Assembly: GCA_031394335.1 (NCBI GenBank)
Contig: JANMXS010000165.1
Span: 1 to 16,520, forward strand
Source: UKL13-2 sp031394335
GTDB taxonomy: Bacteria > Pseudomonadota > Gammaproteobacteria > Burkholderiales > Usitatibacteraceae
Length of the DNA: 16,520 nucleotides
Reading direction: 5' to 3'
Part shown: in pieces, positions 8,093-15,259 of the stretch
Layout of the letters: each line of letters opens with the position of its first letter
Position numbering within the stretch: the stretch's first letter is position 1
Notes under the pieces: model-generated
Told to the model about the DNA's origin: nothing
The model's database searches: none
What the model saw: the letters and a program-made list of their open reading frames with translations, nothing else
Program-made: the position numbers and the translations under genes

Positions 8093-8116
8093 AAGCCCGC
8101 GAAAGCGGGCTTTTTT
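8093..8116 (+). terminator. Strong rho-independent terminator after the MHS transporter
   Basis: AAGCCCGC, a GAAA tetraloop and GCGGGCTT form a perfect 8-bp stem, followed by a run of six T (8111-8116). It begins 24 bases after the transporter stop and isolates lptG from it. Confidence 0.92.
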
Positions 8117-8174
8117 ATTCGCATATGCTACTTGTGGCCGGCGGCAGTGCTTGGTGTGCGTCGCTTCCATGATT

Positions 8175-8203
8175 TTGCCTATACCCTCATAAGCAGTGAT
8201 AAT
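8175..8203 (+). promoter_or_regulatory. Candidate sigma-70 promoter of lptG
   Basis: TTGCCT (8175-8180), a 17-base spacer and GATAAT (8198-8203) give a good match to the sigma-70 consensus. Transcription would begin near 8210, about 45 bases before the lptG ATG. Placed after a strong terminator, it makes lptG an independent transcript. Confidence 0.6.
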
Positions 8204-8254
8204 GAGTGATCAGAATCCCCGTGCGCAGATAGCCAAGATGATGTTTTGTTTCCG

Positions 8255-9370
8255 ATGACCACTTTATTTCGCTACCTCGCCAAAGAGATATTTATCGCCA
8301 CCGCGCTGCTGCTGGTTGCGCTGCTTGCATTGTTCGCGCTATTCGATCTCATCCGTGAGCTTGGCGAGGTGGGCAAAGGCAATTACAACCTGACGATGGT
8401 ATTGGCGTTTGTGACCTTTTCACAACCTTCGCATGTCGTTGTGATTTTTCCCGTCGCGGCCTTGCTCGGCACGCTGCTGGCAATTTCGCGACTCTCAGCC
8501 CAATCAGAGCTGACGGTGATGCGTGCCTCGGGACTATCACTGACCAAGCTGGCCGGATTTGCAGTACTGCTGGGACTGGCTTTTTCCGCAGTGATTTTTA
8601 CGTTCGGCGAGTTTGTGGCGCCGGCTTCCGAAGAGGCGGCAAAACGATTGCGCCTAGCGGCGACCAGCTCGGTAAAGGGAGGCGAGTTTCGCTCAGGATT
8701 CTGGGTCAAGGACGATCTTTCATTCGTCAATATCCAAACGGTCACGCCGGACACGCAGCTCCTCAACATGCGCATCTATGAGTTTGACCGCGCCAGCCGG
8801 CTGACCTCGATCAGCATCGTCAAAAGCGCCACCTATGCGACGAATAACCGCTGGGTGCTTAAAGACGTTGAAAAAACCACGTTTGAAAATTCGCGTGCGC
8901 GCATCGAAAATTTGCCTACAGCGCAGTGGAATTCGGTGATGACGCCGGATCTGCTATCGGTCTTGCGCATTGATCCCAATGAGATGTCGATTGCCAACCT
9001 GTGGGCCTATATCGATCATTTGCGAGACAACAAACAAAGCAGCACCCGTTATGAACTGGCGCTCTGGGGCAAGGTGTTCCAGCCTGCTGCAGTCATTATC
9101 ATGATGCTGCTGGCGATTCCATTCGCGATTCAGTCCAATCGGGCGGGTGGGGTCGGTGCCCGTTTGCTTTTGGGAATCATGATCGGACTGGGGTTCAACT
9201 TCCTCAGTCAATTGACCTCGCATTTGACGACGCTGAACGACTGGCCGCCGCTTCTGTCTGCGTCGGCGCCCCTGCTGGTGTTTCTGTCGGTTGCGCTAGG
9301 CATGATCGGGTGGAAGGAACATTCAATGCAACTGCCAAAACGAAAGCGCATGAGTACCAGGACGTATTGA
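8255..9370 (+). CDS. lptG: LPS export ABC transporter permease LptG
   Basis: A 371-residue permease of the LptF/LptG family, the inner-membrane half of the LptB2FG machine that extracts lipopolysaccharide and passes it to LptC. Hydrophobic segments are at about 10-32, 60-78 and 98-120, then a largely soluble periplasmic beta-rich domain (about 125-255), then segments at about 268-292, 300-321 and 330-352. SAQSELTVMRASGLS (81-95) is the conserved cytoplasmic coupling helix that contacts the ATPase LptB. The start is ATG 8255; the frame opens at TTG 8246. No clear Shine-Dalgarno sequence is seen. LptG is favoured over LptF by the general N-terminal pattern, but the two are homologous. Unusually, the partner gene lptF is not next to it. 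The gene converges on the RDD gene with only 41 bases between the stops and no obvious terminator there. Confidence 0.87.
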   Translation: MTTLFRYLAKEIFIATALLLVALLALFALFDLIRELGEVGKGNYNLTMVLAFVTFSQPSHVVVIFPVAALLGTLLAISRLSAQSELTVMRASGLSLTKLAGFAVLLGLAFSAVIFTFGEFVAPASEEAAKRLRLAATSSVKGGEFRSGFWVKDDLSFVNIQTVTPDTQLLNMRIYEFDRASRLTSISIVKSATYATNNRWVLKDVEKTTFENSRARIENLPTAQWNSVMTPDLLSVLRIDPNEMSIANLWAYIDHLRDNKQSSTRYELALWGKVFQPAAVIIMMLLAIPFAIQSNRAGGVGARLLLGIMIGLGFNFLSQLTSHLTTLNDWPPLLSASAPLLVFLSVALGMIGWKEHSMQLPKRKRMSTRTY

Positions 9371-9411
9371 CACTAAACCTTTACGTACGGCGACTGAAGT
9401 GCGGACCCTGA

Positions 9412-9954
9412 TCAATTTGCGGTGACATCAACTAACCGTGTTCCGGCCAAGCGGTCGTGCAGATATTGCCGGTCGGAATCAAATTGGCTCCACCATAGTG
9501 TGGCTATCATCGGCAAAAATGCCCACATCGTAACGACCGGGCTCACCCTGTCAGGGAAGAACAACAAAACCAGGCCGGTAACGGCAGGCCCGTAGAAAAG
9601 AAGGGCGTACAGGAATCGCAGAAACGCCTGCGCCGGTCGTAAGGATCGGCCTTTGGCGTTGACGACTTTGAAGTGCCAAGTCTTCATTGGTAGTGTCTGG
9701 CCGCCGTGCTGCCAGAACCAGATGAAGTAGGTGGCACTTACTACAAACAGATAAAACTGAAATACCAGGTGCGGTGTACCCGTGAGTGTCATGCCTTTGA
9801 GGCCTGCAATCGGGAACGACGCTGCCAGCATCAGCGCAAGCAGCAACAAACCTTCATAGGGAAGGGCGGCAACTCGTCGCCAAAGGGGCGGGGCCCGCAA
9901 TGTCCACACGTCCAGACCCGCTGTGGTGTCAGGCGCTAGCGGTGGTGAACCCAC
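9412..9954 (-). CDS. RDD family membrane protein
   Basis: A 180-residue RDD-domain membrane protein of unknown function. The conserved RR pair sits in LWRRVAALPYEG (24-35) just before the first hydrophobic segment, and the last conserved aspartate region is YLHDRLAGTRLV (164-175). The first Asp that names the family is replaced by Glu34 (YEG). Hydrophobic segments are at about 33-53, 63-82, 112-131 and 137-154. The protein starts at GTG 9954, 3 bases after the DUF3106 stop, and no ATG is available before the first membrane segment, so translation is probably coupled. It is the last gene of the sigma-factor operon. Confidence 0.85.
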   Translation of the reverse strand: MGSPPLAPDTTAGLDVWTLRAPPLWRRVAALPYEGLLLLALMLAASFPIAGLKGMTLTGTPHLVFQFYLFVVSATYFIWFWQHGGQTLPMKTWHFKVVNAKGRSLRPAQAFLRFLYALLFYGPAVTGLVLLFFPDRVSPVVTMWAFLPMIATLWWSQFDSDRQYLHDRLAGTRLVDVTAN

Positions 9955-9957
9955 GAA

Positions 9958-10419
9958 CTACTTTGAGGCCGGAGGGGAATTTTTTGCCGGTGCCAGGCTA
10001 TCCGCCTTGGCCTGGCTTTTCTCGTTCCAGCGCTCCCGTATTTCGTACTGTTTTTCGGGCGGCAAACTGGCGAGATCCTTGTACTTATTGCGTGCGGCAT
10101 TCCGCTGTTCCAGGGTCAGCGAGGTCCACTCCTTGAGCCGCGCCTGAAAACGCTCCTGCTGTATGGGGGCCAATTTCGGATATGCCTTGGCAGCGCCAAT
10201 CAGCTTGCGTTGTTGCTTTGGGCCGAGGTGATCCCAATCCTTTTCCAGCGGCGCAAGTATTTTCTGTTCCGGAGCGGGTACTTTGCTCCACTTGACCTTG
10301 GGGAGCGGTGGGTTGGTCTTGATCGCCGGTGCAGCCTGTGCAGAAACAGAAAAAGACGTAAACGCCGCCGCGATTACCACGGCAACAGCCGCAATCAGCG
10401 CGATGAGTCTTTCACCCAC
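9958..10419 (-). CDS. DUF3106 domain protein, exported
   Basis: A 153-residue DUF3106 protein of unknown function. Residues 1-30 form a Sec-type signal peptide (hydrophobic 5-25, probable cleavage after AQA), so the mature protein is periplasmic. The rest is charged and Trp/Pro-rich, with repeated short helices of the type PEQKILAPLEKDWDHL (49-64) and LEQRNAARNKYKDLASLP (103-120). Repetitive use of W, R, Q and P is typical of the domain. The start is GTG 10419, with AAGGA about 9 bases upstream; it lies inside the end of the DUF3619 gene (25-base overlap), pointing to translational coupling. Confidence 0.85.
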   Translation of the reverse strand: MGERLIALIAAVAVVIAAAFTSFSVSAQAAPAIKTNPPLPKVKWSKVPAPEQKILAPLEKDWDHLGPKQQRKLIGAAKAYPKLAPIQQERFQARLKEWTSLTLEQRNAARNKYKDLASLPPEKQYEIRERWNEKSQAKADSLAPAKNSPPASK

Positions 10420-10772
10420 GATTGGAAATCCTTGTCGAGAAATGCATTGATGGGGAGTTCGCCAGTCAGCAAACGGGCATCCAACTCACCCGACTCATCG
10501 ACGATATCGTCGTCTGAAGTGAAGGTATAACTCGCGAACAGCACCACGGCCGCCAAGATAGGCAACCAAAACAAGGGTTTACGAATCCATGACGAAACAT
10601 TGAGGGTTTGGCCTGAAACCGTAACCAAGCCAAGAACGTTAATGGGTTCACAGTATTGGGACATGGCTTGCTGGCGTGCAGCACGCAGCTTGGCCAGTTT
10701 GTCATCTTCAAGGCGGGTCAGGCCCCAATTCAGGGTGCGCGTAATTTTTTGAGAAAACTCTTTTTCATTCAT
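10395..10772 (-). CDS. DUF3619 family single-span membrane protein, possible anti-sigma factor
   Basis: A 125-residue DUF3619 protein. The N-terminal part is soluble and charged (1-62), one hydrophobic helix follows (about 66-84), then a short acidic segment and a conserved-looking tail LDARLLTGELPINAFLDKDF (97-116). Size, single membrane span and position 17 bases after a sigma-factor gene are what one expects of an anti-sigma factor with a cytoplasmic sigma-binding part. I see no zinc-binding HxxxCxxC anti-sigma motif, and the function of DUF3619 is not established to my knowledge. The role is therefore inference. Confidence 0.82.
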   Translation of the reverse strand: MNEKEFSQKITRTLNWGLTRLEDDKLAKLRAARQQAMSQYCEPINVLGLVTVSGQTLNVSSWIRKPLFWLPILAAVVLFASYTFTSDDDIVDESGELDARLLTGELPINAFLDKDFQSWVKDSSR

Positions 10773-10789
10773 GATCTTAGCCTGGGTAT

Positions 10790-11362
10790 TTAGGCGGACT
10801 TGAGGATCGAATCCAGCGTGATTCCTTTTGCTCGGAGCAACAGTGAAAGCGCATGAACCGCCCGCGAACAGTGGGTTTTAACACTCCCTTCGGAGCAACC
10901 CATCGCCGCCGCAGTTTCAGCAACGTCCAATTCCTCCCAGTAACGCAACATAAATGCTTCGCGTTGACGTGCCGGCAAACGTTCAATGGCTTCTTCAATA
11001 ATTTTCAGGGTTTGCGCCTGTTCCAGCTGGTCGGCAGGGGTAACCGGTATGTTGGAGTTGTCTTTGGACTCCAAAGTTTCCAGAAAATCGCGATCTTCCT
11101 CATCTTCGTTGTTCCCACCAAAGGAAGAAAAGAGCGTGGTCCATGTAGAGCGTACCTTGCTGCGGCGATACCAGTCACGGATGGTATTTTGCAAAATGCG
11201 CTGGAACAGCATCGGCAGCTCTCCGCCGGGCTTGGCCGCATATTTTTCAGCGAGCTTCATCATCGCGTCCTGGACTATGTCCAGCGCGGATTCATCGTTC
11301 TTGACGGCGAACACGGCCTGCTTGAAAGCCCGTCGTTCAACGGATGCCAAAAATTCCGACAT
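10790..11362 (-). CDS. RNA polymerase sigma factor, sigma-70 family (ECF type)
   Basis: A 190-residue sigma factor with only regions 2 and 4, the ECF layout. Region 2 spans about 11-68 (FKQAVFAVKNDESALDIVQD and the DNA-contacting LQNTIRDWYRRSK). Region 4 spans about 119-175, with LPARQREAFMLRYWEEL and a helix-turn-helix near VAETAAAMGCSEGSVKTHCS. The linker between them (69-118) is long and acidic (NNEDEEDRDF). The start is ATG 11362; the AAAGGA just upstream is too close to be ideal. It is the first gene of an operon with the DUF3619, DUF3106 and RDD genes and diverges from ilvB. Its targets are unknown. The set resembles a sigma/anti-sigma pair plus envelope proteins, so an envelope-related response is a reasonable guess. 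Confidence 0.92.
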   Translation of the reverse strand: MSEFLASVERRAFKQAVFAVKNDESALDIVQDAMMKLAEKYAAKPGGELPMLFQRILQNTIRDWYRRSKVRSTWTTLFSSFGGNNEDEEDRDFLETLESKDNSNIPVTPADQLEQAQTLKIIEEAIERLPARQREAFMLRYWEELDVAETAAAMGCSEGSVKTHCSRAVHALSLLLRAKGITLDSILKSA

Positions 11363-11415
11363 TTCCTTTGCAGTAGCCAGAAATTTCCTCGCAGGTCAAA
11401 ACCCAGAATTATTCG

Positions 11416-11440
11416 AAAAAAGTGCCAATTGACCGGCACC
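11416..11440 (-). terminator. Terminator-like hairpin in the leader of the sigma-factor operon
   Basis: On the minus strand GTGCC, an 8-base loop and GGCAC are followed by six T (11421-11416). The stem is only 5 bp (6 with an outer G-T pair), so this is weak. It lies 54 bases upstream of the sigma gene. If real, it could act as an attenuator or stop transcripts coming from the ilv side. Confidence 0.35.
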
Positions 11441-11498
11441 AGCCTCGCTACAGCGCCAGAGTCTAGCAAGTTTCCGAGAGCACGGCATATCGGCAGGC

Positions 11499-11527
11499 TT
11501 GACCAGCCTGTCATCAATCGGTATGGT
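11499..11527 (+). promoter_or_regulatory. Candidate sigma-70 promoter of ilvBHC
   Basis: TTGACC (11499-11504), a 17-base spacer and TATGGT (11522-11527) fit sigma-70, with a near-consensus -35 box. Transcription would start near 11534, leaving about 190 bases of leader before ilvB, long enough for attenuation-type control. Confidence 0.5.
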
Positions 11528-11669
11528 ATTAAATTCTGCACTGCACAATCCTCTGGGTGACCCCCGACAAGTCTGGATTGGACGCGGTGAGTAGGTTTTG
11601 GGTGCCCATTAGACCGCACAACGGTTAGAGCCCAATACGATCTCGGGGAAACGCCCATATCAGCGTGCC

Positions 11670-11729
11670 ATGAAAGTGCGCTCGAATGCCGTTTCCGGTT
11701 TTGGCCCGCTCATTGCGATCTCAATATGA
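11670..11729 (+). CDS. Candidate 19-residue upstream (leader) peptide of ilvB
   Basis: ATG 11670 opens a frame of 19 codons, MKVRSNAVSGFGPLIAISI, whose TGA (11727-11729) overlaps the ilvB ATG (11726-11728) as ATGA. Branched-chain residues cluster at its end (L14, I15, I17, I19). ilvB itself has no visible Shine-Dalgarno sequence in the 18 bases before its start, so coupling through this frame is plausible. Against it: the frame has no strong ribosome binding site, and short frames occur by chance. No terminator structure of the classical ilv attenuator type was seen. Confidence 0.3.
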   Translation: MKVRSNAVSGFGPLIAISI

Positions 11730-13477
11730 AACTCTCGGAATTACCGCAGTCTCAAACTGCCGCTGGCCACCAGTCACTTTCCGGCGCTGAAATTCTTTGT
11801 CGCGCGCTGAAAGCTGAAAATGTCGAATATGTATTCGGCTATCCCGGCGGTGCCGTACTTGTTATCTACGACGAAATCTACAAGCAGGAAGCATTTCAAC
11901 ACATCCTCGTCCGTCATGAGCAAGCCGCTGTTCACGCGGCGGATGCATATGCACGTGCAACCGGCCGTGCCGGTGTGGCGTTGGTCACTTCAGGGCCAGG
12001 CGTGACCAATGCGGTCACCGGAATCGCCACCGCGTATATGGATTCCATCCCGATGGTGATCATCACCGGGCAAGTACCTACTTACGCAATTGGGCAAGAC
12101 GCGTTTCAGGAATGCGATACAGTCGGCATTACCCGACCCTGTGTGAAGCATAATTTTTTGGTCAAGGACGTAGCCGATCTGGCGGTAACGCTCAAGAAGG
12201 CATTCTTCATTGCCACCACGGGTCGGCCCGGCCCTGTCGTGGTTGATATCCCCAAAGACGTATCGATGGCGAAAACGCCGTTCCATTACCCCGATATGGT
12301 GGAAATGCGTTCATACCGGCCGGTCAGCAAAGGTCATAGCGGGCAGATCAAGAAGGCCATGCAGCTATTGCTCAACGCCGAACGGCCGATGATCTATATC
12401 GGTGGCGGTGCAATTCTGGGTGATGCGTCCGAGCTGGTGACCGACTTAGTGCGTCTGTTGGGCTACCCCTGTACCAATACGCTGATGGGCCTCGGTGCCT
12501 ACCCTGCCTCGGACCGGCAATTTCTGGGCATGCTGGGTATGCACGGCACGGTCGAGGCCAATATGGCGATGCAGAACAGCGATGTGTTGATCGCCATCGG
12601 CGCGCGCTTCGATGATCGGGTGATCGGCAACCCTGGGCATTTCAACGCCGGCAATCCGACGCGCAAGATCATCCATATCGATATCGATCCCTCCTCGATC
12701 TCAAAGCGTATCAAGGTGGATGTGCCGATCGTCGGCAATATCAAGGATGTCGTCATCGACCTGCTGGCCCAGTTGAAAGCGGCCGAGCAAAAGCCCGGCA
12801 AGATCGCGGCCTGGTGGAAGCAGATTGAAGAATGGCGCGCCAAGGATTGCATGAAGTACAAGGCTTCAAGCGAGATCATCAAGCCGCAATATGTGGTGCA
12901 AAAACTCTGGCAGGTCACCAAGGGCGACGCGATCGTGACCTCGGACGTCGGCCAGCACCAGATGTGGGCAGCGCAATATTACCCCTTCGACAAGCCGCGT
13001 CGTTGGATCAACTCTGGCGGCCTCGGCACCATGGGTGTCGGCTTGCCCTATGCGATGGGCTGCAAGCTGGCATTCCCGGAGCTCGATGTCGCCTGCATCA
13101 CCGGCGAGGGCTCAATCCAGATGAACATACAGGAGTTGTCTACCTGCAAGCAGTACCACCTGCCGGTGAAGGTGATCCTGCTCAACAACCGCTATCTCGG
13201 CATGGTGCGCCAGTGGCAGGAGTTCTTCCACGGCAATCGTCATTCGGAATCGTATATGGACGCCTTGCCGGATTTCGTGAAGCTCGCCGAATCGTATGGT
13301 CATGTCGGCATGAAAATTGACAAGCCGGGCGATGTCGAGGGCGCACTCAAGGATGCGTTCGCGATGAAGGATCGCCTGGTGTTCATGAACTTCATCACCG
13401 ACCAGACTGAAAATGTGTTTCCGATGGTGCCGGGCGGCAAGGGCATCAGCGAGATGATTCTCGCCGAGGACCTTTGA
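11726..13477 (+). CDS. ilvB: Acetolactate synthase (AHAS), large catalytic subunit
   Basis: A 583-residue thiamine-diphosphate enzyme joining two pyruvates to acetolactate, or pyruvate with 2-oxobutyrate, the first common step of valine, leucine and isoleucine synthesis. The N-terminal ThDP domain has GYPGGAV (38-44) and the catalytic Glu65 in RHEQAAVHAADAYAR; the middle FAD-type domain has IGARFDDRV; the C-terminal ThDP domain has GEGSIQMNIQELS (460-472) and LLNNRY with Asn487-Asn488. The ThDP motif reads GEG where most of the family has GDG; Glu461 can probably still hold the metal, and I recall this form in betaproteobacterial AHAS. ATG 11726 lacks a clear ribosome binding site and overlaps an upstream mini-frame. 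The small subunit gene ilvH follows, which marks it as the biosynthetic AHAS rather than catabolic ALS. Confidence 0.96.
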   Translation: MKLSELPQSQTAAGHQSLSGAEILCRALKAENVEYVFGYPGGAVLVIYDEIYKQEAFQHILVRHEQAAVHAADAYARATGRAGVALVTSGPGVTNAVTGIATAYMDSIPMVIITGQVPTYAIGQDAFQECDTVGITRPCVKHNFLVKDVADLAVTLKKAFFIATTGRPGPVVVDIPKDVSMAKTPFHYPDMVEMRSYRPVSKGHSGQIKKAMQLLLNAERPMIYIGGGAILGDASELVTDLVRLLGYPCTNTLMGLGAYPASDRQFLGMLGMHGTVEANMAMQNSDVLIAIGARFDDRVIGNPGHFNAGNPTRKIIHIDIDPSSISKRIKVDVPIVGNIKDVVIDLLAQLKAAEQKPGKIAAWWKQIEEWRAKDCMKYKASSEIIKPQYVVQKLWQVTKGDAIVTSDVGQHQMWAAQYYPFDKPRRWINSGGLGTMGVGLPYAMGCKLAFPELDVACITGEGSIQMNIQELSTCKQYHLPVKVILLNNRYLGMVRQWQEFFHGNRHSESYMDALPDFVKLAESYGHVGMKIDKPGDVEGALKDAFAMKDRLVFMNFITDQTENVFPMVPGGKGISEMILAEDL

Positions 13478-13554
13478 GCACGCCTGCGCGCAACGTTCCA
13501 CCGCAACTTGCGGCGGCGGGATTCATCCAAAACAATTCAAACAAGCCTATCGAA

Positions 13555-14046
13555 ATGCGCCACATCCTTTCCCTGCTGGTTGAAAACGAATCCGGCGCCC
13601 TGTCGCGCGTGGCCGGCCTGTTCTCGGCACGCGGCTACAACATCGAATCATTGACAGTGGCGCCTACTGAAGACGCTACGTTGTCGAGGATGACCATCGT
13701 CACCTCCGGGTCCGACGAAGTCATTGAACAAATCACCAAGCAGGTCAACAAACTGGTCGATATCGTCAAAATCGTCGACTTGAATGAAGGCAAGCACGTC
13801 GAGCGCGAGCTGATGCTGGTGAAATTGCGTGCCCTCGGCAAGGATCGTGAAGAGCTGAAGCGCATCGCCGATATTTTCCGCGCGCGCGTGATCGACGTCA
13901 CCGAAAAAACCTATGTCATCGAGCTTACCGGCACCGGCGACAAACTCGATGGTTTCCTGGAAGCGCTCGATCGTTCGCTGATTCTCGAAACCGTTCGCAC
14001 CGGCGCCTGCGGCATCGGTCGCGGCGAGTGGGTCGTCAAGGCTTGA
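13555..14046 (+). CDS. ilvH: Acetolactate synthase, small regulatory subunit
   Basis: A 163-residue regulatory subunit that activates the large subunit and confers feedback inhibition by valine. An N-terminal ACT domain (about 2-77, starting MRHILSLLVENESGALSRVA) holds the valine-site region NESGALSRVAGLFSARGYNI; a C-terminal domain follows (about 80-160). I chose ATG 13555 because the protein then starts exactly as family members do. The frame is open upstream to TTG 13474 through the ilvB stop, but that 27-residue extension is unlike the family. The Shine-Dalgarno sequence is weak. The gap to ilvB is 77 bases, and ilvC follows after 66 bases. Confidence 0.95.
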   Translation: MRHILSLLVENESGALSRVAGLFSARGYNIESLTVAPTEDATLSRMTIVTSGSDEVIEQITKQVNKLVDIVKIVDLNEGKHVERELMLVKLRALGKDREELKRIADIFRARVIDVTEKTYVIELTGTGDKLDGFLEALDRSLILETVRTGACGIGRGEWVVKA

Positions 14047-14112
14047 TCCGCCAGCGCGTTGCATCGACGATGCCAGTATTTCCCATTTTGTTAGTCATTT
14101 ACAGGAACTGAA

Positions 14113-15129
14113 ATGAAAGTCTATTACGATAAAGATTGCGATCTTTCGCTGATCAAAGGCAAGAAAGTCACCATCGTGGGTTACGGCTCGCAGGGCCATG
14201 CGCATGCGCAGAACCTGAACGAATCCGGCGTCAAAGTCACCGTCGGTTTGCGCAAGGGCGGCGCATCCTGGGACAAGGCCAAGAAGGCCGGTCTGAAGGT
14301 TGCTGAGGTTGCCGACGCGGTCAAGAGCGCCGATCTGGTGATGATGCTGTTGCCCGATGAAAATATCGGCGACGTCTACAAGAGCGAAGTTGAGCCCAAG
14401 ATCAAGAAAGGCGCGGCATTGGCGTTTGCGCACGGCTTCAATGTGCACTACGGTGTGGTAACACCGCGCGCGGATCTGGACGTGATCATGATCGCGCCCA
14501 AGGGCCCCGGCCACCTGGTGCGTTCGACCTATGTCGGCGGCGGCGGCGTGCCGGCCCTAATCGCAATTCATCAGGACACGTCCGGCAAGGCGCGTCATCT
14601 GGCGCTGTCTTATGCCAAGGCCATCGGCGGCTCGCGCGGCGGCGTGATTGAAACCAATTTCCGCGAAGAGACTGAAACCGATCTGTTCGGCGAGCAGACG
14701 GTGTTGTGCGGCGGTATTGTGGAGCTGATCAAAGCCGGTTACGAGACCCTGGTTGAAGCCGGTTACGCGCCGGAAATGGCCTACTTCGAATGCCTGCACG
14801 AGACCAAATTGATCGTCGATCTGATTTATGAAGGCGGCATCGCCAACATGAATTACTCGATCTCGAACAATGCCGAGTACGGTGAATACGTCAGCGGCCC
14901 GAAAATCATCACCGATGAAACCCGCAAGGCGATGCGCGAGGTATTGAAAGACATTCAAACCGGCGAATATGCGAAGAGCTTCATCCTCGAAAACAAGGCC
15001 GGCGCGCCGACCTTGAATGCGCGTCGCCGTTTGCTGGCTGAGCACCCGATCGAGGAAGTGGGTGCGAAACTGCGCAGCATGATGCCGTGGATCAAGAAGA
15101 ACAAGCTGGTCGATCAGGCCACGAACTGA
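14113..15129 (+). CDS. ilvC: Ketol-acid reductoisomerase (class I, NADP-dependent)
   Basis: A 338-residue enzyme that rearranges and reduces 2-acetolactate or 2-aceto-2-hydroxybutyrate to the dihydroxy acids, the second common step of branched-chain amino acid synthesis. The Rossmann motif GYGSQGHAHAQNL is at 23-35; the loop LRKGGASWDKA (46-56) carries the Arg/Ser that select NADPH. Catalytic and Mg2+-binding residues of class I KARI are in place: His107, Asp190 and Glu194 (DLFGEQ), Glu226 and Glu230 (FECLHE), and Ser251. The length is standard for class I. ATG 14113 follows AGGA. It is the last gene of ilvBHC and is followed directly by a terminator. Confidence 0.97.
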   Translation: MKVYYDKDCDLSLIKGKKVTIVGYGSQGHAHAQNLNESGVKVTVGLRKGGASWDKAKKAGLKVAEVADAVKSADLVMMLLPDENIGDVYKSEVEPKIKKGAALAFAHGFNVHYGVVTPRADLDVIMIAPKGPGHLVRSTYVGGGGVPALIAIHQDTSGKARHLALSYAKAIGGSRGGVIETNFREETETDLFGEQTVLCGGIVELIKAGYETLVEAGYAPEMAYFECLHETKLIVDLIYEGGIANMNYSISNNAEYGEYVSGPKIITDETRKAMREVLKDIQTGEYAKSFILENKAGAPTLNARRRLLAEHPIEEVGAKLRSMMPWIKKNKLVDQATN

Positions 15130-15144
15130 TTAGAAAAAATGAAC

Positions 15145-15170
15145 AGGCCGGGTAACCGGTCTTTTTCTTT
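15145..15170 (+). terminator. Rho-independent terminator of ilvBHC
   Basis: AGGCCGG, a GTAA loop and CCGGTCT form a 7-bp stem with one G-T pair, followed by TTTTTCTTT, 15 bases after the ilvC stop. It separates the ilv operon from psd. Confidence 0.85.
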
Positions 15171-15212
15171 ATGGTCATCGGCGGTGCAGATTTTCGAAAA
15201 CAGTCGCCGCAT

Positions 15213-15236
15213 GGCGCGGCGTTTATAATCAGCGCC
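15213..15236 (+). promoter_or_regulatory. -10 box of a candidate psd promoter, flanked by a short inverted repeat
   Basis: TATAAT (15224-15229) is a perfect -10 box; the -35 region is poor. A 5-bp inverted repeat, GGCGC (15213-15217) and GCGCC (15232-15236), brackets it and might be an operator, or chance. Transcription would begin near 15236, leaving a very short leader (about 24 bases) with no Shine-Dalgarno sequence before psd. Confidence 0.5.
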
Positions 15237-15259
15237 TGTCTTCGCCAACGGTGTTCCAC

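Larger units (their letters stand above)
11363..11725. other. Divergent intergenic region between the sigma-factor operon and ilvB
   Basis: These 363 bases hold no full-length gene. Three things are visible: a terminator-like hairpin read toward the sigma gene (11416-11440), a plausible sigma-70 promoter read toward ilvB (11499-11527) that gives an ilvB leader of about 190 bases, and a 19-codon reading frame (11670-11729) overlapping the ilvB start. I could not find a convincing terminator/antiterminator pair in the ilvB leader by eye, nor a clear promoter for the sigma operon. Confidence 0.6.

Noticed and set aside
8202..8258. An 18-codon frame whose TGA overlaps the lptG ATG, similar to the one before ilvB
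   Set aside because: Its ATG overlaps the -10 box of the best lptG promoter, so it would not be on that transcript, and it has no ribosome binding site.
10853..11560. A 235-codon plus-strand frame across the sigma gene and its upstream region
   Set aside because: It lies antisense to a clear sigma factor and has no recognisable domain or ribosome binding site.
13474..13554. 27-residue extension of IlvH from TTG 13474
   Set aside because: Known IlvH proteins begin at the MRHILSLLVENESG position, and the extension overlaps the ilvB stop.
14061..14073. GCATC-GAC-GATGC hairpin between ilvH and ilvC
   Set aside because: A 5-bp stem with a 3-base loop and no T run right after it; too weak to call a terminator inside an operon.
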